From AC2028 sp002373595 (GTDB taxonomy: Bacteria > Bacillota > Clostridia > Lachnospirales > Lachnospiraceae), in assembly GCA_946616365.1 (NCBI GenBank), contig CAMOIX010000010.1, positions 3,912 to 67,911 on the forward strand: 64,000 bases of DNA. Reading direction: 5' to 3'. The stretch's first letter is position 1. Every line of letters starts with the position of its first letter. A program made the translations under genes and the position numbers. Positions 53,472 to 62,645 of the stretch are shown in pieces. Under the pieces are notes generated by a model, which saw only the letters and a list, made by a program, of their open reading frames with translations, was not told where the DNA came from and did no database searches.

Positions 53472-56400
53472 TTGAAGAAAATATCATATCTTTTTTTGCA
53501 TATCATAATATGCATTTTTTTGCTATCCGTTTTTTTGTTTTGTTATTCGTCCGATGTATATGCTTTTGGAACCGGGAATCCGGATTTTCCCGGCGTGCAA
53601 GAGATGATAAGGGAGTATAACTTAAATCCTTATATCGAATATTACCATGATGAAAATACCGGAAATATTGCGTGGACGACTGTTCATCCGGGACATTTTG
53701 AGAAGGCTTCCTCAGGAGGTTATATCCAGACTGACGGATCGATATATAGAAATACGTATGGTTTTACCGTTATCCCCGGAGCAGAAAGAAGGACGCCGGC
53801 AGAGATACCGACAGGGTATCACAGATATACAGGTACCATAAGTAATGACATAGTACCCGTCGGGAAATGGGTATACGAATGGGACGGAAAATGCATCCAC
53901 GGATATGAAGGCATGGATGAGTATTATTCCGTACGCAATACATACTGCCCCTGTGAGAGATTTTATGATGGGGGATGGGCTGCGTATTGTGCAGACTGCG
54001 GACAGAGGATCGACAGGTTCGTCTATACGAGCTACACGGGTATCAGAGATATCAGGTATATTTACTGCGGAGTGACTCCGGGCATTCCGGGCACGTATGT
54101 ATATTTCTGTCCATATGACGGGACCAATCTCGAGCAGGGGGCACCCATCATGCATCATGAATGCAGCGCACTTGTCTCCGCAAATATATACTATATTGAT
54201 TATGATGCAAACGGTGGAGAGGGAGATATGATGCCTTCGGCTTATTCGTATGACAATGCAGATAAGATAGAAGGAAGGCGATTCGTATCAAACGGAAAAC
54301 TACGGAAGAATACTTTTGCCAGGGAAGGATATGTCTTTGATTCGTGGAATACCGAAAGGAACGGTTCGGGTGATGCGTTTGCGGATGAGGATGAGATTTA
54401 TAATCTGACATCCGAGAATGAAGAAAGGATAGCTCTCTACGCCATATGGAGGAAGACAGAATCAGAACTTATCATAAGCCCCGGAAAAGGAACAATAGAT
54501 GGATCAAAAGAAGATAAGCATGTTACTGAATATTATGGGACAGAACTTCATTTGGATACTCTGGGAGCAGCCTGCGATGATGTGATCAGAGTTTCTTTTT
54601 ATACAGGAGATGAAAATGTCCAAATTTCTGATATCGAAACCGGGTATTCTTTTACAGGGTGGTACAGGGATGAACCTTTTCATGGAGAAATGAGCAGCAC
54701 CGGCATGGATGCTGTCTACAGATTTAAGGGTGAAGGACCTGATCATATCACTGCGATGTGGACAGGAGAATCTGTGATCCTGCCTGATGCATCCGTGACA
54801 GGTAAGGTTTTTGACGGATGGTTTACGGATGATACATATACAGTACGCGCAGGATACGGAGGAGATTCGTTCATTCCTTCGGGAGATTGCACTTTGTATG
54901 CGAAATGGGATGATTTTTCGCTTAGAGTCAGTACAGAGAATTTTATAAGTGGGCCATATTCCGATCTTAGCTGGCCCGGACTTTCGCCAATGAAATACTT
55001 ATATACGGTAAGTAAGAGAAGGGCGGGGGATGATGAGTGGGAGGTACTTAATCCTTCGAGTGAAAGCTCAACGTCTGTTCAGGATATAAACGGGATAAAT
55101 ACAGGAGAGCCTGCAGAAGAAGAGATAAATATCACTCAGGATGGGATCTATCATATCTGCGTTATGGGAGCGCAGGGTGAGCAGGAACTATATCATGTTT
55201 CGGAAAAAAGATATGCGGGAGATGAGGGATTTCCTGAAAGCAAAACTGAATTTGCTTATACGGGTGGAGTACAAAGTTTTATTGCACCCTATGATGGTAT
55301 ATATGAACTTGAAGTGTGGGGAGCAGGCGGAGGCTCCGGAAACGGATACAGCGGCGGAGCGGGTGGATATACGAGAGGATACATGGAAATGGAAAAAGGA
55401 GATGTCCTGTATGTCGTTGTCGGAGGCAAGGGAGGAGATTCTGTCAGTGGATATAATCTACATACATACGCGGGCGCCGGCGGATATAACGGCGGTACCG
55501 CAGGATATTCCATGCCTGATATACCCATCACATATTGGGATGATAGGACCGTATGGACCAATATGAATGAAGGAGGCGGAGGAGGGGGCGGTGCCACCCA
55601 TATCGCGATAAACAGAGGTGCGCTTCTTTCTGATACATCCGTCTCAGATCTTCTCATCGCTGCAGGCGGTGGAGGAGGAACTGTAAAGAGGACTCTGGCC
55701 GATCCCAATCCGGAGAATATCAGAACTAACGGCCCGGACGGAGTATGCCTGTATGGAGGTAACGGAGGCGGCGATATCGGTGCACCGACGAGATATACCG
55801 ATTATACACTTGCATCCTATAACAGTTGCAAGGGCGGGGGTTTCAGAACAGGAAGCGGATATTGCTATGGAGGAAGCGGATATAAGGACGGAACTCCCGG
55901 CTTTACAGTGGACGGAAAAACATATGATCCTTTAATGAGAAATGGAGGAAACAGAGGTAACGGTAAAGCGATGATCACTCTCGTATGTGAATACTATGAA
56001 GCTGACAGGTATCATACCGGAGGAAAGGGTGCGAGCGTATCTGCGGATTATTATCTGATGAGAGGAGACAGCATATATCTGTATGCGGGACAGGAATGTT
56101 CGGAAGATGCAGAGCATGAAAAGAAAAGCGGCGAGAGATCTGTTGCTGTATTAAAAAGGGATGGAAATGAATATCTGCTCCTTCAGGCCGGAGGCGGAAG
56201 AGGTGCTACAAGGGATAATGATGGTATCCCGGGAGGCCTTGAAATCTACAGAGATCAGGGACAGTTAGAATCTGTCGATGACAGGATAGCAAGGAATAAT
56301 GCATCTTTTATCCGAAATGATTTCTCAATAAATCCTGTGTCAGAAGCGGGCTTCAATGATGGCGGCGGAAGGTACTCGTTTGCAGCGGTAAGGACGGGAA

Positions 56401-58097
56401 TATACAGTACTGAAACAAGTATGAACGGGATTATTTGCGATGATACCGAGAATCCGAATGCTCCGGTTAACCTTCGAATGGATAAAAGAAATACCGATAG
56501 GTTTAAGTTTACGGCATGCTGGGATGAACCGTCGGATAGAGGGACGTATTATGATTTTAAGGTGGATGCTGTAAATATATATAACGGTCAGGAGCTGTGT
56601 TCATCGCAGTTAAATATACTTCATATCTCGGGAACGGATCATTATGAAATCTATATCAGTGACAGCGAGAGTGACAGAGGAGAATTATATGAGATAACGG
56701 GAGAGCTTTCCTGCATGCCTGCAGACAGAGTTGAAGACGAGAGATTTCTGCATATATATACTGCAGACAGAGCGGGAAATATATCGGAGCCCGTGATCAT
56801 CAGGATACCTCCCATAGGGGAATATATCCCGGGGCTTACACCGGATGTTTATACGAGAAAGATAAGTATAGACGGAGAATATATATTTGCAAAGGATGAT
56901 CTTATTTATGTCAGAGCATCCGATAACGCACCTTTTAATCTGTACGGAGAAGGGTATATCGAGTACCCGACCAAAAAGGACGGATATCAGATCAATAAAA
57001 TGGGGTTCTGTATGGATCTCATAGAGAGCGGATCGGGTGATCATGAGGCCGGGCGGGCAGTAACAGGGTCTTTTACGGGAGTTTGGTCCGAGAGAGGAAG
57101 CTCGGATCATGAGATATTTACGGATGGATCTTCATCACCGTTATCGGTAAGTGAAGTAAAGGAGTTTAAAAGGTATAACAACTATAAGGATGTTTCGCTA
57201 TCAGAGGATTTTCTGATCTCTGAGGGAACAGATGGGAACACGTATCGTATCTATCCTAAAGCAGGGCTTGTAAATGATGATATGCAGGAAACATATTCAG
57301 CTCGGGACAGTGACCTCTTAAACGGTATCGTGATCTGTTCCGACGGAAAAGCTCCCGATGTATATATCTCGGTAAACGGCTGTGAAGAGGGATTGCTTGA
57401 AGGGTATGATATCAGCAATATCTATCCCGGTGTAATAGACAGAAGAGAACGGGAAGTGGAAGCTGTCATCCGGGTAAATGATACCGGAAGCGGTGCTAAG
57501 GAATATAAAGTAGTGATCTCTAACCTCGATAACGGATACACAAGGACATATAACTCAGGAGGGGATGACAGAGTCGTACTTGATCTAAAGGTAAAAGAAA
57601 ACACAAGGATACGTGAATATGACGATCCCCTCTTTAACGGAAGATTTACGATCACTGTTACGAGTACGGATAATGTCGGGAATACCGCAACTGTCGGAAC
57701 ACATGAATCACTGGAGATAGATGTTCAGGGCGAGGTGTTCAGGGACCTTGATGCGGTAGATGATACCAACGCTTTCAGATATGACGAGGAGCCGCTGTTG
57801 TTTCATGCAGGAGAGAGCGGACATGTAAGCGCATACAGCTGGGGATATGCGGACAGGGTAAAAGTAGAATTTGATGATCCTGAGATGTCTGTCTATGATG
57901 CAGTGTTTGATTATCCCGGAGGCAGTTTCATGACAGAGGATGATGTCTTTTTCAGGATACCGCTGGATTACGGAAAGAGCAGCATCATCATAAGGATAAC
58001 GGCGATGAGGGGGGATGTGCGCAGATCCTGGTCTGAGGAAATAGGAGTAGATGTAAACGGCAGCATATTGGATGAACTGAGGACGATCCTAAGGTGA
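53472..58097 (+). CDS. Large secreted protein with InlB-type repeats and ALK/LTK-like glycine-rich domain
   Basis: A 1541-residue exported protein. TTG 53472 follows AGGAGGG (53458-53464) by 7 bases. The signal peptide ends at VYA (about residue 31). A Cys-rich region with four to five paired Cys (about 141-233; CPCERF, YCADCGQ, YFCPYDG) may bind zinc. InlB/Listeria-Bacteroides-type repeats follow (about 242-480; YDANGG, GYVFDSWNTE, LYAIW, GYSFTGWY, LYAKW). A glycine-rich domain (about 592-842) starts YELEVWGAGGGSG and has GGGGGGGATHIAIN and LLIAAGGGGG. Fn3/Ig-like beta modules fill the rest. There is no LPXTG, membrane anchor or SLH repeat, so it is released or held by other contacts. The function is unknown; surface adhesion is a guess. 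Confidence 0.82.
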   Translation: MKKISYLFLHIIICIFLLSVFLFCYSSDVYAFGTGNPDFPGVQEMIREYNLNPYIEYYHDENTGNIAWTTVHPGHFEKASSGGYIQTDGSIYRNTYGFTVIPGAERRTPAEIPTGYHRYTGTISNDIVPVGKWVYEWDGKCIHGYEGMDEYYSVRNTYCPCERFYDGGWAAYCADCGQRIDRFVYTSYTGIRDIRYIYCGVTPGIPGTYVYFCPYDGTNLEQGAPIMHHECSALVSANIYYIDYDANGGEGDMMPSAYSYDNADKIEGRRFVSNGKLRKNTFAREGYVFDSWNTERNGSGDAFADEDEIYNLTSENEERIALYAIWRKTESELIISPGKGTIDGSKEDKHVTEYYGTELHLDTLGAACDDVIRVSFYTGDENVQISDIETGYSFTGWYRDEPFHGEMSSTGMDAVYRFKGEGPDHITAMWTGESVILPDASVTGKVFDGWFTDDTYTVRAGYGGDSFIPSGDCTLYAKWDDFSLRVSTENFISGPYSDLSWPGLSPMKYLYTVSKRRAGDDEWEVLNPSSESSTSVQDINGINTGEPAEEEINITQDGIYHICVMGAQGEQELYHVSEKRYAGDEGFPESKTEFAYTGGVQSFIAPYDGIYELEVWGAGGGSGNGYSGGAGGYTRGYMEMEKGDVLYVVVGGKGGDSVSGYNLHTYAGAGGYNGGTAGYSMPDIPITYWDDRTVWTNMNEGGGGGGGATHIAINRGALLSDTSVSDLLIAAGGGGGTVKRTLADPNPENIRTNGPDGVCLYGGNGGGDIGAPTRYTDYTLASYNSCKGGGFRTGSGYCYGGSGYKDGTPGFTVDGKTYDPLMRNGGNRGNGKAMITLVCEYYEADRYHTGGKGASVSADYYLMRGDSIYLYAGQECSEDAEHEKKSGERSVAVLKRDGNEYLLLQAGGGRGATRDNDGIPGGLEIYRDQGQLESVDDRIARNNASFIRNDFSINPVSEAGFNDGGGRYSFAAVRTGIYSTETSMNGIICDDTENPNAPVNLRMDKRNTDRFKFTACWDEPSDRGTYYDFKVDAVNIYNGQELCSSQLNILHISGTDHYEIYISDSESDRGELYEITGELSCMPADRVEDERFLHIYTADRAGNISEPVIIRIPPIGEYIPGLTPDVYTRKISIDGEYIFAKDDLIYVRASDNAPFNLYGEGYIEYPTKKDGYQINKMGFCMDLIESGSGDHEAGRAVTGSFTGVWSERGSSDHEIFTDGSSSPLSVSEVKEFKRYNNYKDVSLSEDFLISEGTDGNTYRIYPKAGLVNDDMQETYSARDSDLLNGIVICSDGKAPDVYISVNGCEEGLLEGYDISNIYPGVIDRREREVEAVIRVNDTGSGAKEYKVVISNLDNGYTRTYNSGGDDRVVLDLKVKENTRIREYDDPLFNGRFTITVTSTDNVGNTATVGTHESLEIDVQGEVFRDLDAVDDTNAFRYDEEPLLFHAGESGHVSAYSWGYADRVKVEFDDPEMSVYDAVFDYPGGSFMTEDDVFFRIPLDYGKSSIIIRITAMRGDVRRSWSEEIGVDVNGSILDELRTILR

Positions 58098-58109
58098 TCA
58101 TTTGAATAT

Positions 58110-58137
58110 GTGAAAAATGAAGCTTTTGTGCTAAAAT
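58110..58137 (+). promoter_or_regulatory. Possible promoter for the DUF4867 gene
   Basis: GTGAAA (58110-58115), a 16-base spacer and TAAAAT (58132-58137), in the 94-bp gap before the gene. The -35 box is weak. Confidence 0.4.
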
Positions 58138-58191
58138 GATAAAGGTATTTCTTAATACGGTCATGAACCGAAAAACGATAAGGAGAGTAAA

Positions 58192-58818
58192 ATGAAAATC
58201 TATTCTGTCAATGATCCTGAATTTGCGGCATATGGAAAAGTACTCGGGGGATATGATACCGCTGAGCTTTTAAATGCTATGAACCGGATCGCACATCCCG
58301 CAGACGGCGTGGCTTATGAGCCCGGTATAGACAGTCTTGAGAAGTGTTCCATAATTAATGAATTAAGAGACAGAGCATACGGCGGAATGCCCATACAGCT
58401 TGGAATGTGCTGGGGACACAATACTAAGCTTAACTGCCTCGAGTACCACAGAGACAGCGAGATCAATATCGGAACTACCGATTTTGTTCTTCTTCTTGCC
58501 AAGGCAGAGGACTTTAAGGACGGAAAGCTCGACACTTCCAAGGTTATGGCTTTTGAAGCACCTGCAGGCGTATGCGTTGAAGTATATGAGACTTCATTCC
58601 ATTATGCACCCTGCAGAAATAACGCTGACGGCTTCAGAGTAGCGATAGTCCTTCCTAAGGGAACGAATACCGACAAGCCCGCTATTTCCGATAAGAATGA
58701 CGAGGATAAGCTCCTCTGGGCGAGAAATAAGTGGTTAATAGCTCATGCAGAGAGTTCTGAAGCAGGAGCAGGCGCTTATGTGGGACTCGTGGGAGAGAAC
58801 ATCGATATCAGCAAATAA
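58192..58818 (+). CDS. DUF4867-family protein
   Basis: A 208-residue cytoplasmic protein of the DUF4867 family, with a cupin-like beta pattern. Conserved parts include PIQLGMCWGHNTKLNCLEYH, SEINIGTTDFVLLLA and SFHYAPCRNNADGFRVAIVLP. His and Cys residues in CWGHN, EYH and FHYAPC could form a metal site. Relatives are often near sugar metabolism genes; here it stands alone between its own promoter and terminator. The Shine-Dalgarno aaggaga precedes the ATG. Confidence 0.82.
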   Translation: MKIYSVNDPEFAAYGKVLGGYDTAELLNAMNRIAHPADGVAYEPGIDSLEKCSIINELRDRAYGGMPIQLGMCWGHNTKLNCLEYHRDSEINIGTTDFVLLLAKAEDFKDGKLDTSKVMAFEAPAGVCVEVYETSFHYAPCRNNADGFRVAIVLPKGTNTDKPAISDKNDEDKLLWARNKWLIAHAESSEAGAGAYVGLVGENIDISK

Positions 58819-58842
58819 GACCGGTATCTCTAAAGCAATATT

Positions 58843-58876
58843 AAATGTGGTCCGGATATCCGGGCCACATTTTTAT
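58843..58876 (+). terminator. Rho-independent terminator after the DUF4867 gene
   Basis: A 13-bp stem (AAATGTGGTCCGG / CCGGGCCACATTT, one G-T pair) with an ATAT loop, then T and A/T-rich sequence. Confidence 0.85.
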
Positions 58877-58886
58877 AATAAAAAAA

Positions 58887-58905
58887 CAAGTGATTTTTTC
58901 ACTTG
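58887..58905. promoter_or_regulatory. Palindrome overlapping the citrate synthase -35 box
   Basis: CAAGTGA and TCACTTG form perfect 7-bp arms around five T. The right arm runs into TTGACG, the -35 hexamer, a position typical of a repressor operator. Confidence 0.5.
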
Positions 58906-58931
58906 ACGGTTCTTGTATAACGGTATACAAT
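58903..58931 (+). promoter_or_regulatory. Predicted sigma-A promoter for citrate synthase
   Basis: TTGACG (58903-58908), a 17-base spacer and TACAAT (58926-58931). The Shine-Dalgarno GGAGGGA (58943-58949) follows before ATG 58956, giving a short leader. Confidence 0.75.
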
Positions 58932-58955
58932 TATCCCCATATGGAGGGAGACCAG

Positions 58956-60350
58956 ATGGTTATTGACAATACAGAACATATCGAGATGCTGAGCGCCGAG
59001 GAGATGGGCGATCTCCGTGATGATTTCGAATTCCTCTCGGGAAAGCTAGGTTCAATTCATCGTATAGATCAGAATCTCTACCTTGAATATGATGTAAAAA
59101 GAGGATTGCGTGACCAGGCCGGTAAAGGTGTGCTTACGGGTCTGACCGAAGTGTCCGATATCGTACAGGTTGAGTATATAAACGGTGAACAGGTACCCTG
59201 TGAAGGAAGGCTGTATTATCAGGGGATCAATGTTGTAGACCTTGTTCAGGGCCTTGAGGGCAGAAGATTCGGATTCGAGGAGACTTCTTTCCTTCTTCTT
59301 TTCGGCCATCTTCCCAGCAAGGAGGAGCTTGAGCATTTTATTCATATAGGCGAAGGATTCCAGGATCTCGGTGCGAGATTTGTAAGAGACGTCGTTATGA
59401 AAGCATCCAACGGCAATATCATGAATGCTCTTCAAAGATGTGTTCTTACATTATATGCTTATGATAATAATCCGGATGATACATCGGCTGACAATGTACT
59501 CAGACAGAGCCTGGAACTTATCAATAAGATTCCTCTTATCGCAGTTTATTCATATCATTCATTCCTTCACTTCAGAAGGGATGAAGCTCTTGTCATCAGG
59601 AATCCCAAGAAGGGACTCTCCATGGCAGAGAATATACTTCAGATGTTAAGACCCGACGGTAAGTATACTGAACTGGAGGCCAAGGTTCTTGATATCGCGC
59701 TGATCATTCATGCGGATCACGGCGGCGGAAACAACTCCACCTTTACGACCCATGTTGTAAGCTCTTCGGGAACCGACACATACTCGTCAGTCTCGGCTTC
59801 CATCGGTTCGCTCAAAGGATTCAGACACGGTGGCGCCAATCTTAAAGTTCAGGAGATGTTTGACAATCTCTACGAGAATATAAGCGATCTTGAGAATGAG
59901 GATGAGGTCGAGACCTATCTTCAGAAGATCCTTAAGAAGGAAGTATTTGACGGAACAGGACTTATCTATGGTGTGGGCCACGCTGTTTATACGCTTTCCG
60001 ATCCCAGAGAGGTTATCCTCAAAGGATATGCCAGACGCCTTGCTGAAGAGAAGGGCCGCATGAAGGACTTCAACTTCTATGACAGGGTTGAAAAGATTGC
60101 CATTAAGCTCATCACGCAGAACAAGAGGATCAATAAGGCTGTTTGCGCAAATGTTGACTTCTACAGCGGTTTTGTATACGGTATGCTTGGAATCCCCAGA
60201 GAGCTCTTTACTCCGCTCTTTGCCGTATCGAGAATAGCCGGATGGAGCGCACACAGACTTGAGGAGATCATGAACGATGACAAGATAGTCCGTCCTGCAT
60301 TTAAGTATGTAGGTCATCACAGAGACTATATCCCCATGGCTGACAGATAA
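58956..60350 (+). CDS. Citrate synthase
   Basis: The enzyme condenses acetyl-CoA and oxaloacetate to citrate (2-methylcitrate is possible). ATG 58956 gives 464 residues and is set by GGAGGGA six bases upstream. Catalytic residues are visible: His in FRHGGANLKVQEM, His in GVGHAVYTLSDPRE, and Asp in VDFYSGFVYGMLGIP. An N-terminal extension of about 60 residues precedes the usual core, as in clostridial homologues. ilvB follows 17 bp downstream without a terminator, so the two are probably co-transcribed. No aconitase or isocitrate dehydrogenase gene is in the window. Confidence 0.94.
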   Translation: MVIDNTEHIEMLSAEEMGDLRDDFEFLSGKLGSIHRIDQNLYLEYDVKRGLRDQAGKGVLTGLTEVSDIVQVEYINGEQVPCEGRLYYQGINVVDLVQGLEGRRFGFEETSFLLLFGHLPSKEELEHFIHIGEGFQDLGARFVRDVVMKASNGNIMNALQRCVLTLYAYDNNPDDTSADNVLRQSLELINKIPLIAVYSYHSFLHFRRDEALVIRNPKKGLSMAENILQMLRPDGKYTELEAKVLDIALIIHADHGGGNNSTFTTHVVSSSGTDTYSSVSASIGSLKGFRHGGANLKVQEMFDNLYENISDLENEDEVETYLQKILKKEVFDGTGLIYGVGHAVYTLSDPREVILKGYARRLAEEKGRMKDFNFYDRVEKIAIKLITQNKRINKAVCANVDFYSGFVYGMLGIPRELFTPLFAVSRIAGWSAHRLEEIMNDDKIVRPAFKYVGHHRDYIPMADR

Positions 60351-60367
60351 GTGATACGGAGGATCAG

Positions 60368-61987
60368 ATGATCGGTTCAGACATTATAATCAAATGCCTT
60401 GAAGAAGAGGGCGTAAAATACGTATTCGGATATCCCGGAGTAGCTATCTGCCCTTTCTATAACTCTATACTTGAGTCGGATATCAAGACCGTGCTCGTTC
60501 GCACGGAGCAGAATGCCGCACATATGGCAAGCGGCCTCGCCAGGATTACCGGAAAGCCCGGTGTATGTGCAGTAACGAGCGGCCCGGGTGCTACCAATAT
60601 CATCACCGGAATTGCGACTGCATTTGCGGATTCAATCCCCCTTGTTGTATTTACCGGTCAGGTTAATTCAGAACTCCTCGGAAGTGATGTCTTCCAGGAA
60701 GCTGATATAACGGGAGCTGCCGAGTCGTTCGTAAAATACAGTTACCTCGTAAGAGAAGCATCCGAGCTTCCCAGGATCATCAAAGAGGCTTTCCATATCG
60801 CAAATACCGGACGTAAGGGTCCTGTACTTATCGATATTCCCTTTGATGTGCAGAACACGCAGGTTTCCAGATTTAAGTATCCCGATGAAGTATCTCTTCG
60901 TACTTACAAGCCTACGGTCAAGGGAAATGTAGCACAGATCAAGAAGGTCATAAAAGAACTCGAGAATGCCAGAAAGCCTATTATCTGCGCGGGAGGAGGC
61001 GTGCTCCTGTCTGAGGCGGAGAATGATCTCAGGTCATTTGTTGAGGCACATGCTATTCCCGTAGTAACCACTATGATGGGAATAGGAGTGATGCCCACAG
61101 ATCATCCTCTCTATTTCGGTATGGTCGGAAATAACGGAAAAGCATATGCCAATAAAGCGATGAATGATGCCGATCTTGTCATGATGGTCGGCGCCAGAGT
61201 GGCAGACAGAGCGATCAGCCAACCCGATCTTATCACCAAAGACAAAGTGCTTGTACATATTGACGTGGATCCCGCCGAGATAGGAAAGAATGCCGTATCG
61301 TCCATCCCTCTTGTAGGAGACGCAAAGGCAATATTTAAGGAACTCTCGGAGTCGGAATTCGAGGCGGATTACGATGAATGGGTAACGAGTCTTGATGAAC
61401 AGAAAGCATCTTACAAGTCATCGAGAAAGCCCAGCGGCGCATATGTCGATCCTGCCGCATTTATCAGGAAGCTTTCGGAGAAGATGGAAGACAACGCTAT
61501 ATATGTAGCGGATGTCGGACAGAATCAGATATGGTCCTGCGCCAATGCGATAGTAAGAAAAGGAAGATTCCTCACTTCGGGCGGAATGGGAACGATGGGT
61601 TACTCCATCCCCGCAGCGCTTGGAGCAAAGCTTGCGGATCCGGGGAGACAGGTCGTTGCGGTATGCGGCGACGGATCTTTCCAGATGAGCATGATGGAGC
61701 TTGCAACATTTGTGCAGTCCGGTGTACAGGCCAAGATAGTTGTCATCTCAAACGGATACCTGGGAATGGTAAGAGAGTATCAGCATTACGCGTATAAGGA
61801 CAATTACAGCGTAGTAGACCTTTCAGGAAGCCCCGATCTTGAGAAACTCGTTTCTGCTTACGGCTTTGATTACATGAGGCTGGAGAGAAATGATGAAGCC
61901 GGCAAGGTGATAGATATGTTTTTGAAAGATGAGAAAAATGTTCTTTTGGAGTGTATCGTTGATCCCATGGATTTAGTGAAGGACTAG
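60368..61987 (+). CDS. ilvB: Acetolactate synthase large subunit
   Basis: A thiamine-diphosphate enzyme that makes 2-acetolactate (or 2-aceto-2-hydroxybutyrate), the first common step to valine, leucine and isoleucine. The 539 residues include the TPP-activating Glu in VRTEQNAAHMASGLARI (about residue 47), GPGATNIITGI, and the Mg-binding GDGSFQMSMMELAT with ISNGYLGMVREY. It is slightly shorter than the usual 550-570 residues. Two small-subunit genes follow, supporting biosynthetic over catabolic (AlsS-type) function. Confidence 0.9.
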   Translation: MIGSDIIIKCLEEEGVKYVFGYPGVAICPFYNSILESDIKTVLVRTEQNAAHMASGLARITGKPGVCAVTSGPGATNIITGIATAFADSIPLVVFTGQVNSELLGSDVFQEADITGAAESFVKYSYLVREASELPRIIKEAFHIANTGRKGPVLIDIPFDVQNTQVSRFKYPDEVSLRTYKPTVKGNVAQIKKVIKELENARKPIICAGGGVLLSEAENDLRSFVEAHAIPVVTTMMGIGVMPTDHPLYFGMVGNNGKAYANKAMNDADLVMMVGARVADRAISQPDLITKDKVLVHIDVDPAEIGKNAVSSIPLVGDAKAIFKELSESEFEADYDEWVTSLDEQKASYKSSRKPSGAYVDPAAFIRKLSEKMEDNAIYVADVGQNQIWSCANAIVRKGRFLTSGGMGTMGYSIPAALGAKLADPGRQVVAVCGDGSFQMSMMELATFVQSGVQAKIVVISNGYLGMVREYQHYAYKDNYSVVDLSGSPDLEKLVSAYGFDYMRLERNDEAGKVIDMFLKDEKNVLLECIVDPMDLVKD

Positions 61988-61988
61988 A

Positions 61989-62038
61989 GGAGAAAATTGC
62001 AAGCAATTATCTCCTGAAAAAATGTTTCACATTTTTTC
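61989..62038 (+). promoter_or_regulatory. Two hairpins between ilvB and the first small-subunit gene
   Basis: GGAGAAAATTG-CAAG-CAATTATCTCC (61989-62014, one bulged base) is followed by GAAAAAATGT-TTC-ACATTTTTTC (62016-62038), a 10-bp perfect stem. They could be a weak terminator, an mRNA-processing site or a stability element that sets subunit ratios. Confidence 0.5.
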
Positions 62039-62066
62039 GGATTTTTGAATGTGATTGGTGACTGAC

Positions 62067-62558
62067 ATGAAGATTAAGAGGATATATTCTGTAACTGTAG
62101 AAAACCGTAGCGGTGTCCTTGCAAAAGTAAGCGGACTCTTTGCAAGGAGGAGTTTTAATATCGACTCACTTGCCGTCGGAGAGACTCATGATCCCACTGT
62201 CTCAAACATGACTATCGTATCATCCGGAGATGAGAGGACTCTTGAGCAGATAGAAAAACAGCTTAACAAGAAGCTTGATGTCATCAAGGTCAAGACTTTC
62301 GCTGAGTCACAGTGCGTGACCAGAGAGCTCATGCTCATGAAAGTCAAATATAACAAGAATAACCGCCGTGAGATTATGGAGATCTGTGAGGTCATGGGAG
62401 CGGATATCGTGGATATGAGCCTTCATTACATGATGATCCAGATCTGCGATGACCCTGACAAGATCAGACTTCTCATAGATATGTTCAAGTCAATCAGTAT
62501 TGTGGAAGTGGCAAGGACCGGATCTCTGGCACTTTCGAAATGCTGTGAAAATGAATAA
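62067..62558 (+). CDS. ilvN: Acetolactate synthase small subunit, copy 1
   Basis: The regulatory ACT-domain subunit that stimulates IlvB and confers feedback inhibition. ATG 62067 gives 163 residues. The valine-site residues known from E. coli IlvH (Asn, Gly, Asn) are present as VENRSGVLAKVSGLF and RRSFNIDSL. The C-terminal half has TRELMLMKVKY and VEVARTGSLALS. Copy 2 follows 87 bp downstream and is clearly diverged. The Shine-Dalgarno is weak. Confidence 0.93.
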   Translation: MKIKRIYSVTVENRSGVLAKVSGLFARRSFNIDSLAVGETHDPTVSNMTIVSSGDERTLEQIEKQLNKKLDVIKVKTFAESQCVTRELMLMKVKYNKNNRREIMEICEVMGADIVDMSLHYMMIQICDDPDKIRLLIDMFKSISIVEVARTGSLALSKCCENE

Positions 62559-62567
62559 GTATTGTCA

Positions 62568-62595
62568 TTGACATATCCGTTTTATATGCTAAATT
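62568..62595 (+). promoter_or_regulatory. Predicted promoter for the second small subunit and ilvC
   Basis: A perfect -35 TTGACA (62568-62573), a 16-base spacer and a weaker TAAATT (62590-62595). Confidence 0.5.
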
Positions 62596-62645
62596 TATAA
62601 GTACGCGCGGATGAAATCCGTATTGATACATATAGAGGTAAGTTT

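Noticed and set aside
55289..55708. A Pro-rich minus-strand open frame
   Set aside because: It is the complement of the glycine-rich domain; Gly codons read as Pro/Ala on the other strand.
58819..58955. A T-box or leucine attenuator before the citrate synthase-ilv genes
   Set aside because: No T-box consensus and no leader peptide with branched-chain codons are visible; the leader is only about 20 bases.
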